Position numbers and translations under genes: made by a program | Source: Wyeomyia smithii | Taxonomy: Eukaryota; Arthropoda; Insecta; Diptera; Culicidae | DNA: 64,000 bases | Direction of reading: 5' to 3' | NCBI RefSeq assembly: GCF_029784165.1 | Contig: NC_073696.1 | Coordinates: 238,746,892-238,810,891 of the forward strand | In this document: in pieces, positions 1 through 11,014 of the stretch | Numbering within the stretch: the first letter of the stretch is position 1 | How the letters are laid out: each line of letters opens with the position of its first letter | The notes under the pieces: model-generated | What the model saw: the letters and a program-made list of their open reading frames with translations, nothing else | The model's database searches: none | Told to the model about the DNA's origin: nothing

Positions 1-175
1 GCTTTCTTTCAATCCCTAGAACTTTTTCTGACTTCTTGTTTCTTATTGGTTTATATGTTTCCAATAAACTAGAATTTATTCCGAGTTCATTGGTACCCCA
101 AGGTTGAAAATCCGTCAAGAAACCATCGAGATATGAATTAATTAAGTATGTTTTTTGCAGTTTTTTGCTGGTTTT

Positions 176-1692
176 GAAGTAGAATACTTCTCTCAGGAAG
201 TTCGGCTACATAGGGGTGTGAAATGAAAATCTAAAACTAGAAAAAAGGAAAAATATGTCTAATTTCAAATGCTAATAAATCGGTTAATATTAGATGGATT
301 TCCTTCGTTCTTGCAGCAATAGATTGGAAAATCTTCTTTCTTACCAAAAGAAAATAATTGTAATTTTATTATTCACACTATTGTACTATTGAAAATAGTC
401 AAACCTTGTCAAAACGAAAAATTCGACCTCTGATTGGTCGTGGTCGTGGGGAGCAATCATACCCCAAGCACGGTCGACAGAATCATATAACTTGCCATTT
501 TAAACATGCTATTTGGCCTATCAAAACGCCTGTTTCAGCCGAAGCCGCTCATAATAGTTCTAGACAGCGACAACAGCAGTCGTCCTCCCTTAGCAGCAGA
601 ACTAGCAGTGCAGTGGATACCAGCGATGGCGGGAAGCGACCACAGCTGTGGCGTAGCAATGGATAGCGCACTAGTTGCAGCGGATTCCAGCAACGATAGC
701 AACTGGGCCAGCAGTGGATACCAATGGCAGCGTATAGCGGCCACGACTGGGGCATGGCTATGGATAGCGAACTAGTTGCAGTGGATCTCAGCATCGATAG
801 CGGCTGATGCAGTGAGGCACTTTAGTGAAATGCAGTCTCTGCGCGATAGTGGCACTATTAAATGCATTCAATGAAAAATTGACTCATTTTGACAACACGT
901 GAGCCGTCTAGTTTTGAGTGTTATATCTAGAGAAACATTTCAAAAGGTCCTATCTGCTTTGATCGATTTTTTTAACGATCACTTTCATTCAATCACCGCA
1001 ACTTAATAAATACCTTTCATGACACGTTATTTGCACAAGTTGATAGCGGAGGGATCACTCTAACCTTCTGAACGAAAACCACGCTTGGGAGAGTTACTAA
1101 AGCTGAACTACTACCAAAATGAAATGACGCTTCGGAAAAACGATGAAAGCAGATAGGACCTTTTGAAATGTTTATCTAGATATCAGCATTTCAATGTTTA
1201 CTTTATCACAACGAATATTTCGTTCGCACTGTCAGTGATAACGCAAAGATGAAATCGGCATCTCATTCGATACTAAATTGAACAACAAATTGTCCTTTTC
1301 AGGATGGAATAAAGACCTGATGATTAAAGCGTTAATGTTTTCTTTTGAGTTAATTTACATTTTTAAATTTGTAAAAGTTATAAATTTTACTTTATTTCCG
1401 TATCTCAGAACGTACTGAATTATCTTCTCCTTCAGTCACGAGCACGACATCCGAAAAAATTTCATCTCAGAATTTGAAAATTGTCAAGCCCCAATCATGA
1501 CAAGCAACTTACTATATTATTGAAAATGGTCAATCCTTGTTGAAGCTCAAAATTTGATTGATCTGATTAGTCAACGTTTATTCACTAGAAAAAATGACTG
1601 ACACGCAAGCAGCCGGGTTATCTTTCTTGTAAAAGTATTCTACTTCAACCTTGCGGTCGTGACTTTGCACACAACCCTCCTGTTATTTTTGT
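176..1692 (+). mobile_element. Family W repeat, copy A (complete)
   Basis: This is a dispersed repeat of about 1.5 kb. Its left end begins GAAGTAGAATACTTCTCTCA and its right end reads AAAGTATTCTACTTCAACC and then runs on to CTCCTGTTATTT, so the outer 14-16 bases form a short terminal inverted repeat. The left part holds an inverted CCAAT box (CTGATTGGTCG, about 433), the motif CCCCAAGCACGGTCGAC (about 463) and a degenerate TATA (TATCAAAA, about 529). Downstream lies an AGCCGCTCATAATAG start-site-like sequence and then about two copies of a roughly 115-bp minisatellite (600-800). Copy B (7228-8746) is nearly identical and inverted. No transposase is encoded, so mobilisation would be non-autonomous. 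The name W is only a label for this answer. Confidence 0.75.
923..1184. repeat. MITE nested in W copy A
   Basis: The outer bases form long inverted repeats: CATTTCAAAAGGTCCTATCT near 942 and its complement near 1150-1172, flanked by TCTAGA on both sides. W copy E (about 52110-52140) is uninterrupted at the corresponding place, reading GCTGATTTAACATTC, so it is an empty site. The same insertion sits in W copy B, so it preceded the duplication of A and B. Confidence 0.75.
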
Positions 1693-2234
1693 TGGTGCAT
1701 AGTACATGGAAAAGTTTTTTGTTAGAAAGACTTTTTTCTTTAGGAGTTTGCACTATGGTTCTGAAAAGTGTTTTAGGCAACTAAATTGTCTTCCTTAAAA
1801 CCTTCACTTTAAAAAAATATAAAAAGCCGATATTTTATCCATTATAAGTTAAGCCGATAAGGCGGAGGATGAACCGAGCGAGGGATTAGAGAGCAGCCAA
1901 TAACCGAATGAATTGTAGAAACTTTGCTAATCAGGCCATGTCATTATGACGGAATGCCAAATAAATAAATTATCCTTCTCCACAGATTGAGGCCGTTGCA
2001 GGAAACCTTTTTTGGCGTATACCAATGTGGTTTTAGAGGGGAACGCTCCACTACGGATCCCACCAACCTTTGGTACAATGAGTTATGGCGTACAATCGAA
2101 CATATGTGCCACGGTTTCACGTTAAGCGTCCGGGTGACCGCCTGACACTTTTGTGACGTTAGATGGTTTGAAGCAGAGTTACGGGCTGTCAAACTTATCG
2201 TTTAACATCGTATAAAAGAACTAGCGTGCACCAT
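1693..2234. other. No gene recognised
   Basis: This is AT-rich sequence between W copy A and the RTE fragment. Only short ORFs are present and none resembles a known family. The part at 2020-2200 is less AT-rich and could be decayed element sequence, but I cannot assign it. Confidence 0.5.
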
Positions 2235-2620
2235 CATTAAGAAGTCCCATAAGCTCTCAGGTTTTGCGGGCGTTATCGACATCGTTGGTATCAACCGTGG
2301 CGCGATGGAAGATGCTTCTCGACTTCTCAGTAGGGAAGCTGCGAGAATGGGGCTTCTCATGGGGCGTGGTAACCCGTCGAATGTTGGTGCTACGGTTACG
2401 ATTGAAAGGGGAATAGTTTACTTGGGTAAATTGCGGAACCAACAAAGATAAAAAACTTGCGCTCTTCAGAACACTGGTTCTTCCGGTGGCCCTCTATTGG
2501 CACAAATCATGGGCACTGAAAGAAGCTGATTGGTGGGTCCTTGGTATTTTCTAACGTAGGATCTTGCGTACAATCCTTGGCGGCAAAATGGAGACGGTAC
2601 TCAGCACCGTGAAATTTGAA
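2235..2620 (+). mobile_element. RTE-like retrotransposon fragment (RT catalytic region and C-terminus)
   Basis: Plus-strand translation gives pieces FAGVIDIVGINRGAMEDA and then, in another frame, LPVALYWHKSWALKEADW followed by RRILRTILGGKME. These match the reverse transcriptase active-site region (normally F-A-D-D-x-D-I-V) and the C-terminal RPVVLYGHETWT / FERKVLRAIFGG region seen in the longer copies at 11.0 and 23.2 kb. The catalytic aspartates are degraded, frames shift and stops occur, so this is a dead fragment. It ends where an oppositely oriented transposase remnant begins. Confidence 0.65.
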
Positions 2621-3320
2621 TAGTCCATTGGATATAAATCAGGAGAGTTTCATCTTTAGTTAAATATCTCGGAAAAAGTGTGCTACAGAGTTCCAGTGTT
2701 TCTTTTTCGCTCCATGGAGCACATTCTGGTTGTGATGTCCATTTAGTTTTACCTAAATGTACACGTTCTAAAGGTGTCACTGTGTCGGTTAAAAGCCTTT
2801 AGGCAAAAGCTGACGGTCATTTTGGTGGTTATGAAATTACAGTGAAAATTTTCTCATCGGTGAATAAAATTGTGCGATGGCGTCCATCGATAATTTCTTT
2901 CAACAGAATGTTCGATTTTCGGTACCGATTTTCTTGCATCATGTCATTTATGTAATGATTTTTTGAAAATTTGTAACAACGTAATCCTAAACCCTTTTAA
3001 AGAATAGTTCGTACAGATTTCGGGTCAATTTTTATTGGTTTTGCCATTTTTCGAATCGACCTTCTAGAATCACGGTTAATCCGGTGACGAATAATTATCC
3101 GATTCCCAAAGGTCCTAGTGGTTCTTTTCTGCCTCTTCCTGAACGGTCTTCTAAATTTCCCAGCTCACTAAATCGTTTTATAGCGCCTCTAATGGTTTGT
3201 ATACGCATTTTCAACATACTAGCGATACTTACTGGACGCTTTCCTTGTTTATACAACTCGATCACCGCACTGCGTAATGGACTTGACTTTATTATGACAC
3301 TTAATGCACACAGTTTCAAT
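2600..3320 (-). pseudogene. Tc1/mariner transposase pseudogene
   Basis: The open N-terminal part (3319-3095) encodes a helix-turn-helix: LRSAVIELYKQGKRPVSIAS followed by MLKMRIQTIRGAIKRF. Further along the minus strand, in shifted frames with stops, are RHRTILFTDEKIFTV, the usual DEKxF motif of the second catalytic aspartate, and PDLYPMDYS, corresponding to the third catalytic motif region. The order of the pieces and the motifs fit a Tc1/mariner transposase of about 340 residues. Multiple stops and frameshifts show it cannot be active. No terminal inverted repeats were identified with confidence. Confidence 0.7.
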
Positions 3321-3329
3321 GTAGAGACT

Positions 3330-4005
3330 GTGTTATAAAGAGATACGCAAACAGAAAAGCAGTAAATATGGCAACCCTTTGCTAATATTTTATTTTAAAC
3401 AATTCTGGCAACCACATTTATTTTCGCATGACTTTTCATACGCACTAGAAAGTGTGATGAAATTTCGAAACTTTGTAAGGATATATAACTGAGTTTCAAT
3501 GCTTGTTCATACAATTATAATAATTTTCAAATGCATAACATGAGCATGACGAACACATTTTTCGTTGGAACCATAATTGCACGTGATTCACAGAATTTAA
3601 ACTGATCGCAACACACATGCTGTACGAAAAGTAACACTCATGAGTTTGTTTACTTTGCACACTTGGAGCCTCGATTTGACGGTTCACTTGGAGTTTTCGA
3701 CCTCACTCTTTGCGTATCTGTCCATAACACCGTCTGTAATTCAATGAAGATTTCGTGGTTTTGTTTACACATAGCCAAGGTTAAAAATTGCATAGGTATG
3801 CTCATTTAAACATTGACAGATCTTAGTTATACACTGAAACAAAAAACACGGATAATAATTATTCCTCACCCTGTTAACCAGTTTTAAGCATCGGAGATGA
3901 TGATGGCATCTCTTTCTTACTTGCATCTTAAATGGCGATGACGTTTCATTATTCCTCGGCAGTTTTGTCTGCACACAGTGGAATAAAGAAATTTGCTATA
4001 ACAGT
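3330..4005. other. No gene recognised
   Basis: This is AT-rich intergenic sequence with short ORFs on both strands. None has recognisable motifs. Confidence 0.5.
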
Positions 4006-4007
4006 CT

Positions 4008-4085
4008 CTCTCAAGCCGAGACTCGAACCTACGATAACTGGCTTGTTAGGCCAGCATCGTACCTCGAGCCCATCTGGGAGAGGAT
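4008..4085 (-). repeat. tRNA-like SINE head
   Basis: Read on the minus strand, there is a 5-bp anticodon-type stem (CTGGC/GCCAG) enclosing the loop CTAACAA (AAC, valine-like). It is followed by a B-box-like GGTTCGAGTCT. The D and T arms are poorly paired, so this is a tRNA-derived SINE or tRNA relic rather than a functional tRNA. Confidence 0.55.
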
Positions 4086-4497
4086 TTTTGTGACGTTCTC
4101 GACGTTTTCATTATCATTTCGCTCCCGTAATACGGCGTAATTTTACGTCAAAAATTTTTACAAAAGCGCAGCCATTCTGGGTACCGAAAAAAATATCAGT
4201 GCGTTGCAATTTCAAAATTAATAACTGAAATAGGGTGTGTAGGTCTGTTTAAAAATATATTGGAATGATTTATGTTTTACGAAAGATATGTGCTACATAG
4301 AAGAAACCCGCATATATAAATTGCGTGAAGTCTGAGATTCGCGTAAAAAACTTCAATTGTGAAAAGTTTTTCACTATTGCATCGCATGAGCTTAGAATGG
4401 TATTGCATTTAAATAGTAACACTGGGCACAATCATAATAGCGCACACATAACCTTTGATGTATTGCCGAATCTGAAGGACATCGCTTACCTTGATGT

Positions 4498-4668
4498 GGT
4501 CCCCGTGGCTCTGTGGTTAGCGATGTCGGTCGGCTAGCTCTCCCACACGGTTGTGATATCGGGTTCGATTCCCCATCGAATCGAGGATCTTTTCGAGCTG
4601 AAAATTTTCTTGACTCAGCCCTCGGGCCCGGTGTATCGTTGTACTTATCCTTCAACATGCAAAATGTG
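4498..4668 (+). repeat. tRNA-derived SINE
   Basis: An A-box-like TGGCTCTGTGGTTAGCGATG (from about 4506) is followed about 55 bases later by a canonical B box GGTTCGATTCC (4562-4572), the internal RNA polymerase III promoter arrangement. A tRNA-unrelated body of about 90 bases follows and the segment ends before an A-rich stretch (about 4670). This layout is that of a short SINE. Confidence 0.7.
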
Positions 4669-4740
4669 CCAAAAAAACAATATCGATAACGAATTCACTC
4701 AACTAATCTAATTGATCGAGACCGCTATTAGCCCCAAGAC

Positions 4741-4863
4741 TAAAGGCCTGAACACAATAAATACGTTGCGGCTGCGTTTGCGGCAATTTGACAGTTAGCC
4801 CATACATCTCCTGTCAAATTAACGTCAACGCAACGTAAACGTATCCATTGTGCTTAGGCCTTA
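4741..4863. repeat. Short MITE with imperfect inverted termini
   Basis: The left end TAAAGGCCTGAACACAAT is matched in inverse by ATTGTGCTTAGGCCTTA at the right end, and the arms continue through ATACGTT. The element is about 123 bp with no coding capacity and may be flanked by a TAA or TA target duplication. An inner inverted pair (TTTGACAG / CTGTCAAA) lies near 4788-4818. Confidence 0.75.
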
Positions 4864-5800
4864 AGCGTGCGATATTGTTTACTTACCTTGATAATAAAAC
4901 TATTGACCATCAAAGTTGAAATAAATATTAAACTTTTTCATGAAAAAAAAAACAAATTGAATAAAATTGCACTGATAGACTTTTGTACAACAGTCAAATA
5001 GTCTAGTTCTTCAAACTCTATAATATTTTTATGCATTCACAAATCGGTGAGGCATTAAAAATTCCAATCTCCCACAATTCCAAAGAACACTTCTACTAAT
5101 GGTTGAAAGACTGCTATCAGTCAGACTTATTAAGGGTGTAGGTGATAAGCTAGAATGTAATAGTGCAACTTTGTCAGAGCAAAAGCAAAAAAATAATGCT
5201 TGACCGCAGAGGAATGCGGTCAGAACATTGTAAAATACTTAATAATCATAGTCAAAGGAAAAAAAATGTGTAATGCAAAGAGTTACGTAACAACTGTAAA
5301 AATTATTATAAAGATGGAATATGCTCTGCAAAATGTCCTATATATATAAAAGAAGATAGTAAGATAGTAAAAAAACTAACTTATCGTGAGAGTACATTAT
5401 GTAAATTATAAATTTTACTGTACATATCAAAGTCCTAAATATTCACCTTAGGTATTCAAAATTCCAGTAAATTATTTATAATGTAAATTTCTTTACCAGT
5501 CGTGCGATCTGCATTTCAACGAGTGGTTTCAATACCACATACAACAATTATTTATTGGTAAAAACTTGCTGCGTGAATTACTGTTATTTGCATGTACATA
5601 TTTGAACATTTTATTGATGGTTAATAATCTTTCAAAATGATAAGCTGCCTGTGATTTGGTCACCATCGGCTTGAATTCACGAATTCATTGCATTGGTTGT
5701 AAATCTCCTCGGTGAAGGTAAACAAAACATCAAAAGTATGTAATAATAGCTCACAGTCAATAGTTTATCAAGTTCACGCATACTGCCGTTCTCGAATGGA
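4864..5800. other. AT-rich intergenic region upstream of the peptide gene
   Basis: No ORF with recognisable motifs is present. It lies between the MITE and the TATA box of the peptide gene, so its 3' part probably contains upstream control sequence for that gene. Confidence 0.45.
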
Positions 5801-5805
5801 TTTTC

Positions 5806-5813
5806 TATAAAAA
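5806..5813 (+). promoter_or_regulatory. TATA box of the short cysteine peptide gene
   Basis: TATAAAAA lies 180 bases upstream of the ATG at 5986. A start site about 30 bases downstream (near 5836, ATCCACATTC) would give a 5' leader containing candidate donors GTAAGT at 5900 or 5934. A good acceptor, CTTTCGAACAG, sits directly before the ATG, so a leader intron is likely. Confidence 0.6.
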
Positions 5814-5985
5814 GCCATGCGTTGCGGCTAATCCACATTCCGAGTTTCACATTCTTCGTGCATAGTCACTTATTCTTACGTCAACCTCTAATCGAAATCG
5901 TAAGTAACGTTATGTTGCCATTAGCACACAAACGTAAGTTTCGTATCACAATCGCTCACCATTTATACTTCCACCTTTCGAACAG

Positions 5986-6165
5986 ATGAAGTTCCTGTGG
6001 CTGCTAACCTTCCTGCTAGCCATCGTGGGTCTCGCCATGGGTCAAGACTGCCCATCTGGATTCAAGCGGCAGGCTCAAAACTGTGTCGTCAATCGTCCCG
6101 TCCACGGTGAGTGCCCCAAGGGTTCCAAGTACAACGCTGGACTGAATCTGTGTGTGCACAATTAA
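5986..6165 (+). CDS. Short secreted four-cysteine peptide
   Basis: The ORF encodes 59 residues starting MKFLWLLTFLLAIVGLAMGQ, a clear signal peptide with a predicted cut after about residue 19-20. The mature part of about 39 residues has four cysteines spaced C-x10-C-x9-C-x12-C (C22, C33, C43, C56), and both ends (DCPSGFKRQ and NLCVHN) are conserved in the paralogue at 27.4-27.6 kb. Two disulfides are likely. The ATG directly follows a splice acceptor (AACAG), a TATA box lies at 5806 and an AATAAA at 6200, so this reads as a live gene. It lies between the two inverted W copies. Function is unknown; a small secreted haemolymph, gland or immune peptide would fit, but nothing in the sequence decides this. 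Confidence 0.85.
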   Translation: MKFLWLLTFLLAIVGLAMGQDCPSGFKRQAQNCVVNRPVHGECPKGSKYNAGLNLCVHN

Positions 6166-6199
6166 AGAAAAGATAACGAATGAAACATCACCTAACAGA

Positions 6200-6205
6200 A
6201 ATAAA
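6200..6205 (+). terminator. Poly(A) signal of the peptide gene
   Basis: AATAAA lies 35 bases after the stop codon, at the expected distance for this short transcript. Confidence 0.65.
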
Positions 6206-6209
6206 TTCA

Positions 6210-7227
6210 ATGCAAACATCAATCTACTTGGTTTCATTAATTACTCTAGTTTTTACGAGAAATCGATCCACAATCAATGTTTGAACCCCACAGGCAAACC
6301 CGGAGTTACCTGACGGTGAATTGTTCATATATTTGGTTTTAATTCTCGCTTAAAGAACTGACTTTCAATTCTGGGAATGGGAGGTATAAACTCAATCCAT
6401 TAACTCCATGCACTACATTTTTCTTCCGCCAGATGAGCATTCCAGCGCATCAGAAAATGAATTCAAAAATGATGACTGCCACATATGTCAATTTTGACTT
6501 GTTATAAAGTTGATGGCTTGTGGGAGTATAAAATTCCAAGATGTACAGACTGCATCCATCCAGCTTCACTTTCGACTCTTGCAAAAGAAGCCGACAATTT
6601 CACTCTCGAGCAGCGTGTGTTACAACGTAGTGCAGCAAGCGCTCGAAACAATAAACAATGATAACAGGCCCAAGAGCGCGACCCGACGACAATGAATGGT
6701 GTGCCCTTTTGGGGTGGAATTCGCGCTACAAGGCGAAGATAGAGCGCACACAAAAATCACATTAAAAAACTTCAATCTGTGCCGTACTGCCGTTAGAGGC
6801 TACGCTACGGGTAGGATGCTGCGAGGACTAACGTGTTCCACCGGGGAAGTGTTGCATCATATGGCATGAAACTCGTGCATGTACATCGAAATACACACAC
6901 ACACATGCTGTCGTGATGGAATCACTGCGAGCTAGCAATCGCTGCGTCCTGCCGTTTGTCACAGTCAACGAAAAAGAGACAGTTTCCATTTTGGCCTCCA
7001 TCACCTCAACTTTTATAATTCATGATCTGATTAGAAGAAACGCTAATGTTGTTGGAAGGCTGCGCTCTAAACCGAGCACGAGCATCGTGCTGTCTTTGTT
7101 TCACCTTGATGGCGGGTTGCTTTTCTGGGTTGACTTTTTGTTTTGTTTTGTCTCTGTACCTACACGAAGCATTGAAGATAAGAAATATCTTATGGCGATC
7201 GTGGCGGGATGGGTGGCCAAAAGTATT
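6210..7227. other. No gene recognised
   Basis: Mixed-composition intergenic DNA. It contains a short (CA)n run near 6893-6906. The ORFs seen here have no recognisable motifs. Confidence 0.45.
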
Positions 7228-8746
7228 ATAAATAACAGGAGGGTTATGTGCAAAGCCACGACCGCAAGGTTGAAGTAGAATACTTTTACAAGAAAGATAA
7301 CCCGGCTGCTTGCGTGTCAGTCATTTTTTCTAGTAAATAAACGTTGACTAATCAGATCAATCAAATTTTGCGCTTCAACAAGGATTGACCATTTTCAATA
7401 ATGTAGTAAGTTGCTTGTCATGATTGGGGCTTGACAATTTTTAAATTCTGAGATGAAATTTTTTCGGATGTCGTGCTCGTGACTGAAGGAGAAGATAATT
7501 CAGTACGTTCTGAGATACGGAAATAAAGTAAAATTTATAACTTTTACAAATTTAAAAATGTAAATTAACTCAAAAGAAAACATTAACGCTTTAATCATCA
7601 GGTCTTTATTCCATCCTGAAAAGGACAATTTGTTGTTCAATTTAGTATCGAATGAGATGCCGATTCCATCTTTGCGTTATCACTGACAGTGCGAACGAAA
7701 TATTCGTTGTGATAAAGTAAACATTGAAATGCTGATATCTAGATAAACATTTCAAAAGGTCCTATCTGCTTTCATCGTTTTTTCGAAGCGTCATTTCATT
7801 TTGGTAGTGGTTCAGCTTAAGTAACTCTCCCAAGCGTGGTTTTCGTTCAGAAGGTTAGAGTGATCCCTCCGCTATCAACTTGTGCAAATAACGTGTCATA
7901 AAAGGTATTTATTAAGTTGCGGTGATTGAATGAAAGTGATCGTTAAAAAAATCGATCAAAGCAGATAGGATCTTTTGAAATGTTTCTCTAGATATAACAC
8001 TCAAAACTAGACGGCTCACGTGTTGTCAAAATGAGTCAATTTTTCATTGAATGCATTTAATAGTGCCACTATCGCGCAGAGACTGCATTTCACTAAAGTG
8101 CCTCACTGCATCAGCCGCTATCGATGCTGAGATCCGCTGCAACTAGTTCGCTATCCATAGCCATGCCACAGTCGTGGCCGCTATACGCTGCCATTGGTAT
8201 CCACTGCTGGCCCAGTTGCTATCGTTGCTGGAATCCGCTGCAACTAGTGCGCTATCCATTGCTACGCCACAGCTGTGGTCGCTTCCCGCCATCGCTTGTA
8301 TCCACTGCACTGCTAGTTCTGCTGCTAAGGGAGGACGACTGCTGTTGTCGCTGTCTAGAACTATTATGAGCGGCTTCGGCTGAAACAGGCGTTTTGATAG
8401 GCCAAATAGCATGTTCAAAATGGCAAGGTATATGATTCTGTCGACCGTGCTTGGGGTATGATTGCTCCCCACGACCACGACCAATCAGAGGTCGAATTTT
8501 TCGTTTTGACAAGGTTTGACTATTTTCAATAGTACAATAGAGTGAATAATAAAATCACAATTATTTTCTTTTGGGAAGAATCTTAGAAGATTTTCCAATC
8601 TATTGCTGCAAGAACGAAGGAAATCCATCGAATATTAACCGATTTATTAGCATTTGAAATTGGACATATTTTTCACTTTTTTCAGTTTTAGATTTTCATT
8701 TCACACCCCTATGTAGCCGAACTTCCTGAGAGTAGTATTCTACTTC
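7228..8746 (-). mobile_element. Family W repeat, copy B (complete, inverted relative to A)
   Basis: The right-end sequence AATAACAGGAGGGTT starts at about 7228 and the left-end sequence AGTATTCTACTTCAA finishes at 8746. The copy matches W copy A over its whole length with few differences, including the nested MITE. On the minus strand it carries the inverted CCAAT box near 8490, the CCCCAAGCACGGTCGAC motif, the degenerate TATCAAAA and the start-site block near 8360. Copies A and B form long inverted repeats separated by about 5.5 kb. Confidence 0.75.
7734..7997. repeat. MITE nested in W copy B
   Basis: This has the same inverted termini as the element at 923-1184 (TTTCAAAAGGTCCTATCTGC and its complement), flanked by TCTAGATA and CTCTAGATATA. 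Confidence 0.75.
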
Positions 8747-8749
8747 AAA

Positions 8750-11010
8750 AACTGAACTTGAGATTTTCAGGTTCCGCTGATAATAGTAATGTTTTGTTTT
8801 TTTTTTTTATAATCTACATAAATAAAAACAGACATCGTATGAGCTATGTTAAACAAGGTGATAAGCCGAGCGGTTGAGTTACGTGAGAATCAGTTACTGT
8901 TTACTGTTTATGCTTACTGTCAAGTATGTTGTTTTACTTTTAATCTATTCCTGGAAAGGAGCGGCAGTTAAGATTTTGGTTCCCATACTCGTGCACAGTT
9001 AGATTTGAAAAACCACCGTGAGCTCCCAAACGATTGCATGAACGCAATTCGTCAAAAAACCGCAAAATTTAAACCACCATATTTCAACGGATCATAAAGC
9101 TCATCAACTATTAAACATGATAAAAAAGTTGCACCACGTCGTATCAATATGGGGTGCCTGATTCGATTGTTCGGGCGTCTTTTTTCCGAGTTATTGTTCA
9201 TTTACATCCCGGGAACGTGTTCAATGCAGCAGAGCATCATCGCCCATTCAGTCGTACATCAATCGATCCTCATTTCCGACGGTGAGCCGTTGTTTTTCGT
9301 TCGGTGTTAAAACCTCTGTTCTACCCGCACCGCCGACGCTGTGTACTCCACTACGCTGACACTACCGGCGGCGGCTTAATTTTTTGAACAGGAAACGACT
9401 TTCTCATCCCGTCGCTGCTCTTCCACCGGTCGAAAATGCATCGTTTCCAAGTCCCATTAAAAATTTATCATTTCACGACGAGCCCTGTGTACAGCGAAGA
9501 ATCGAATGCTTACTGTACAGCACAATGAGCCAGTGAGCCCAATGAAAGAGGCGAGATTATTCTTCCAAGTTTTTTTGCTCCGAAGTTGATTTTCCATTCG
9601 TGGCAGTGATTCACTTCAATTTTAATGAAATGCGATGAAAGATATCAATTTTTTGCCAACCTTCGCCTTTCGCTGCGATGGAACGGGTAACGCGGGGTAG
9701 AGCGGCTTGTTTACGAATAAATTTACCTGCGCGTTCGTAATTATTCCATTCATCAGAGTATTGGAAGTGACATTATTCTCAGCCATTCATTTCCGCCGTC
9801 TGTTTCTGACCCAAACATCCCTATTGCATCACTCTACCAGCGCTGTGCAGTGCTGCAATTCCAACAGTTTGATCAAATGCCTGAATGCGCACCGGATCAA
9901 ATAGGTGGAAAATATTATTCGATTTTAATGAGCTATGAGCAATTGTGCTTCGCTTGGTCATAACAATAATAAGTATGTGAGGAAAAGATGTTTTAAATTC
10001 CACGTCTATGTTCAGTTTCGCACTTAAGGGGTTCTCAATACCTGTGACTCAGGAACGACTTTCAAAGATCGCTTTTCGTATCTTTTCTTCGCCCCCCGCA
10101 GGGCAACAGTAATGGCGAACGACGACGACGTAGAAAACTCACATGTGAGATAAACTATCTTTTGTGAAGAACAGTCGCCGGTTTATGACAACAACAAAAT
10201 AATCGGTTCAAATCTACACCCCAACAATAATTTCGAAGTGAAAAGTCAAGCCTTTAGTATACGACTCTCCGACCTCCGTAGGTTAAGTTTTGCAAAAACA
10301 GCTTGATTGAATTCGTCAACTCGCAGCCTCAAGGGAAAATAGATCTACAGTTTGTTCGTTTTCGTGGAGCATCTCGTGGAATGCTGAAATGTGTCGTCTT
10401 ACTCGGTTGACTGAAGATATATTCTAGCTAAATAATGAGTTTTCTCTCATGCAAAAATCTTTTCATCACAATCAAATGGAGGAGTGTGAATTTATAACAT
10501 GGAAGTTTTACAAACAAACTGTTTAAAATCTCCGTTTGGCACAAGTTCGGTTAGTCACAAACGCTACAAAAAAACGCTAAAGTGGGCTTATTAATTTTCC
10601 AACGGTAGTCTTCAGTAGTGGCAGACAAATCTTCATAGCGATCTCATGAAAAGTATTTAGCATGTAGTCATCCCATATTCCAATGTCTAATCATTGTCCC
10701 GGGCTCCGTTTGCACAACCGAAACTTTCGTAATAAAATAAAATGTACAACTAGAGGTCACTTTCTTAACACAAGGCACGCAAAATAAAATTCATATTTAA
10801 AAATAAAAGGCAAGTTGAAACGAAGACTCGAATCAAAAAATTTTACATCGGAATTGGCAATTATCAGCTAGAATTATTCATGGTCCGAATTTACGTTCGA
10901 AAAACGATTTTTATTTTGAACTCGGTTATTTTTCAACCGATCCTTTATTTTTCGCCCGTTTTGAAAAAAGAATGACAACGCTATCAAAATATAGTTATAA
11001 AAGTTACAGT
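8750..11010. other. Long intergenic stretch, no gene recognised
   Basis: About 2.2 kb without a recognisable ORF, element terminus or tandem repeat. The part at 9160-9560 is less AT-rich than its surroundings and looks like single-copy DNA, perhaps control or untranslated sequence. I see no motif that allows a call. Confidence 0.4.
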
Positions 11011-11014
11011 TATG

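Noticed and set aside
406..794. Several overlapping ORFs in the W promoter/minisatellite region, and the matching set at 8124-8512
   Set aside because: They lie on both strands and in several frames across a TAGCG-rich minisatellite, so open frames come from composition and repetition. The same ORFs mirror each other in the inverted copy.
4008..4085. A functional tRNA gene
   Set aside because: Only the anticodon arm and B box look right; the D arm, T arm and acceptor stem do not pair properly.
5806..6205. Treating the four-cysteine peptide as a toxin or a defensin
   Set aside because: The cysteine count and spacing do not match the classes I can recognise. No functional claim is supported.
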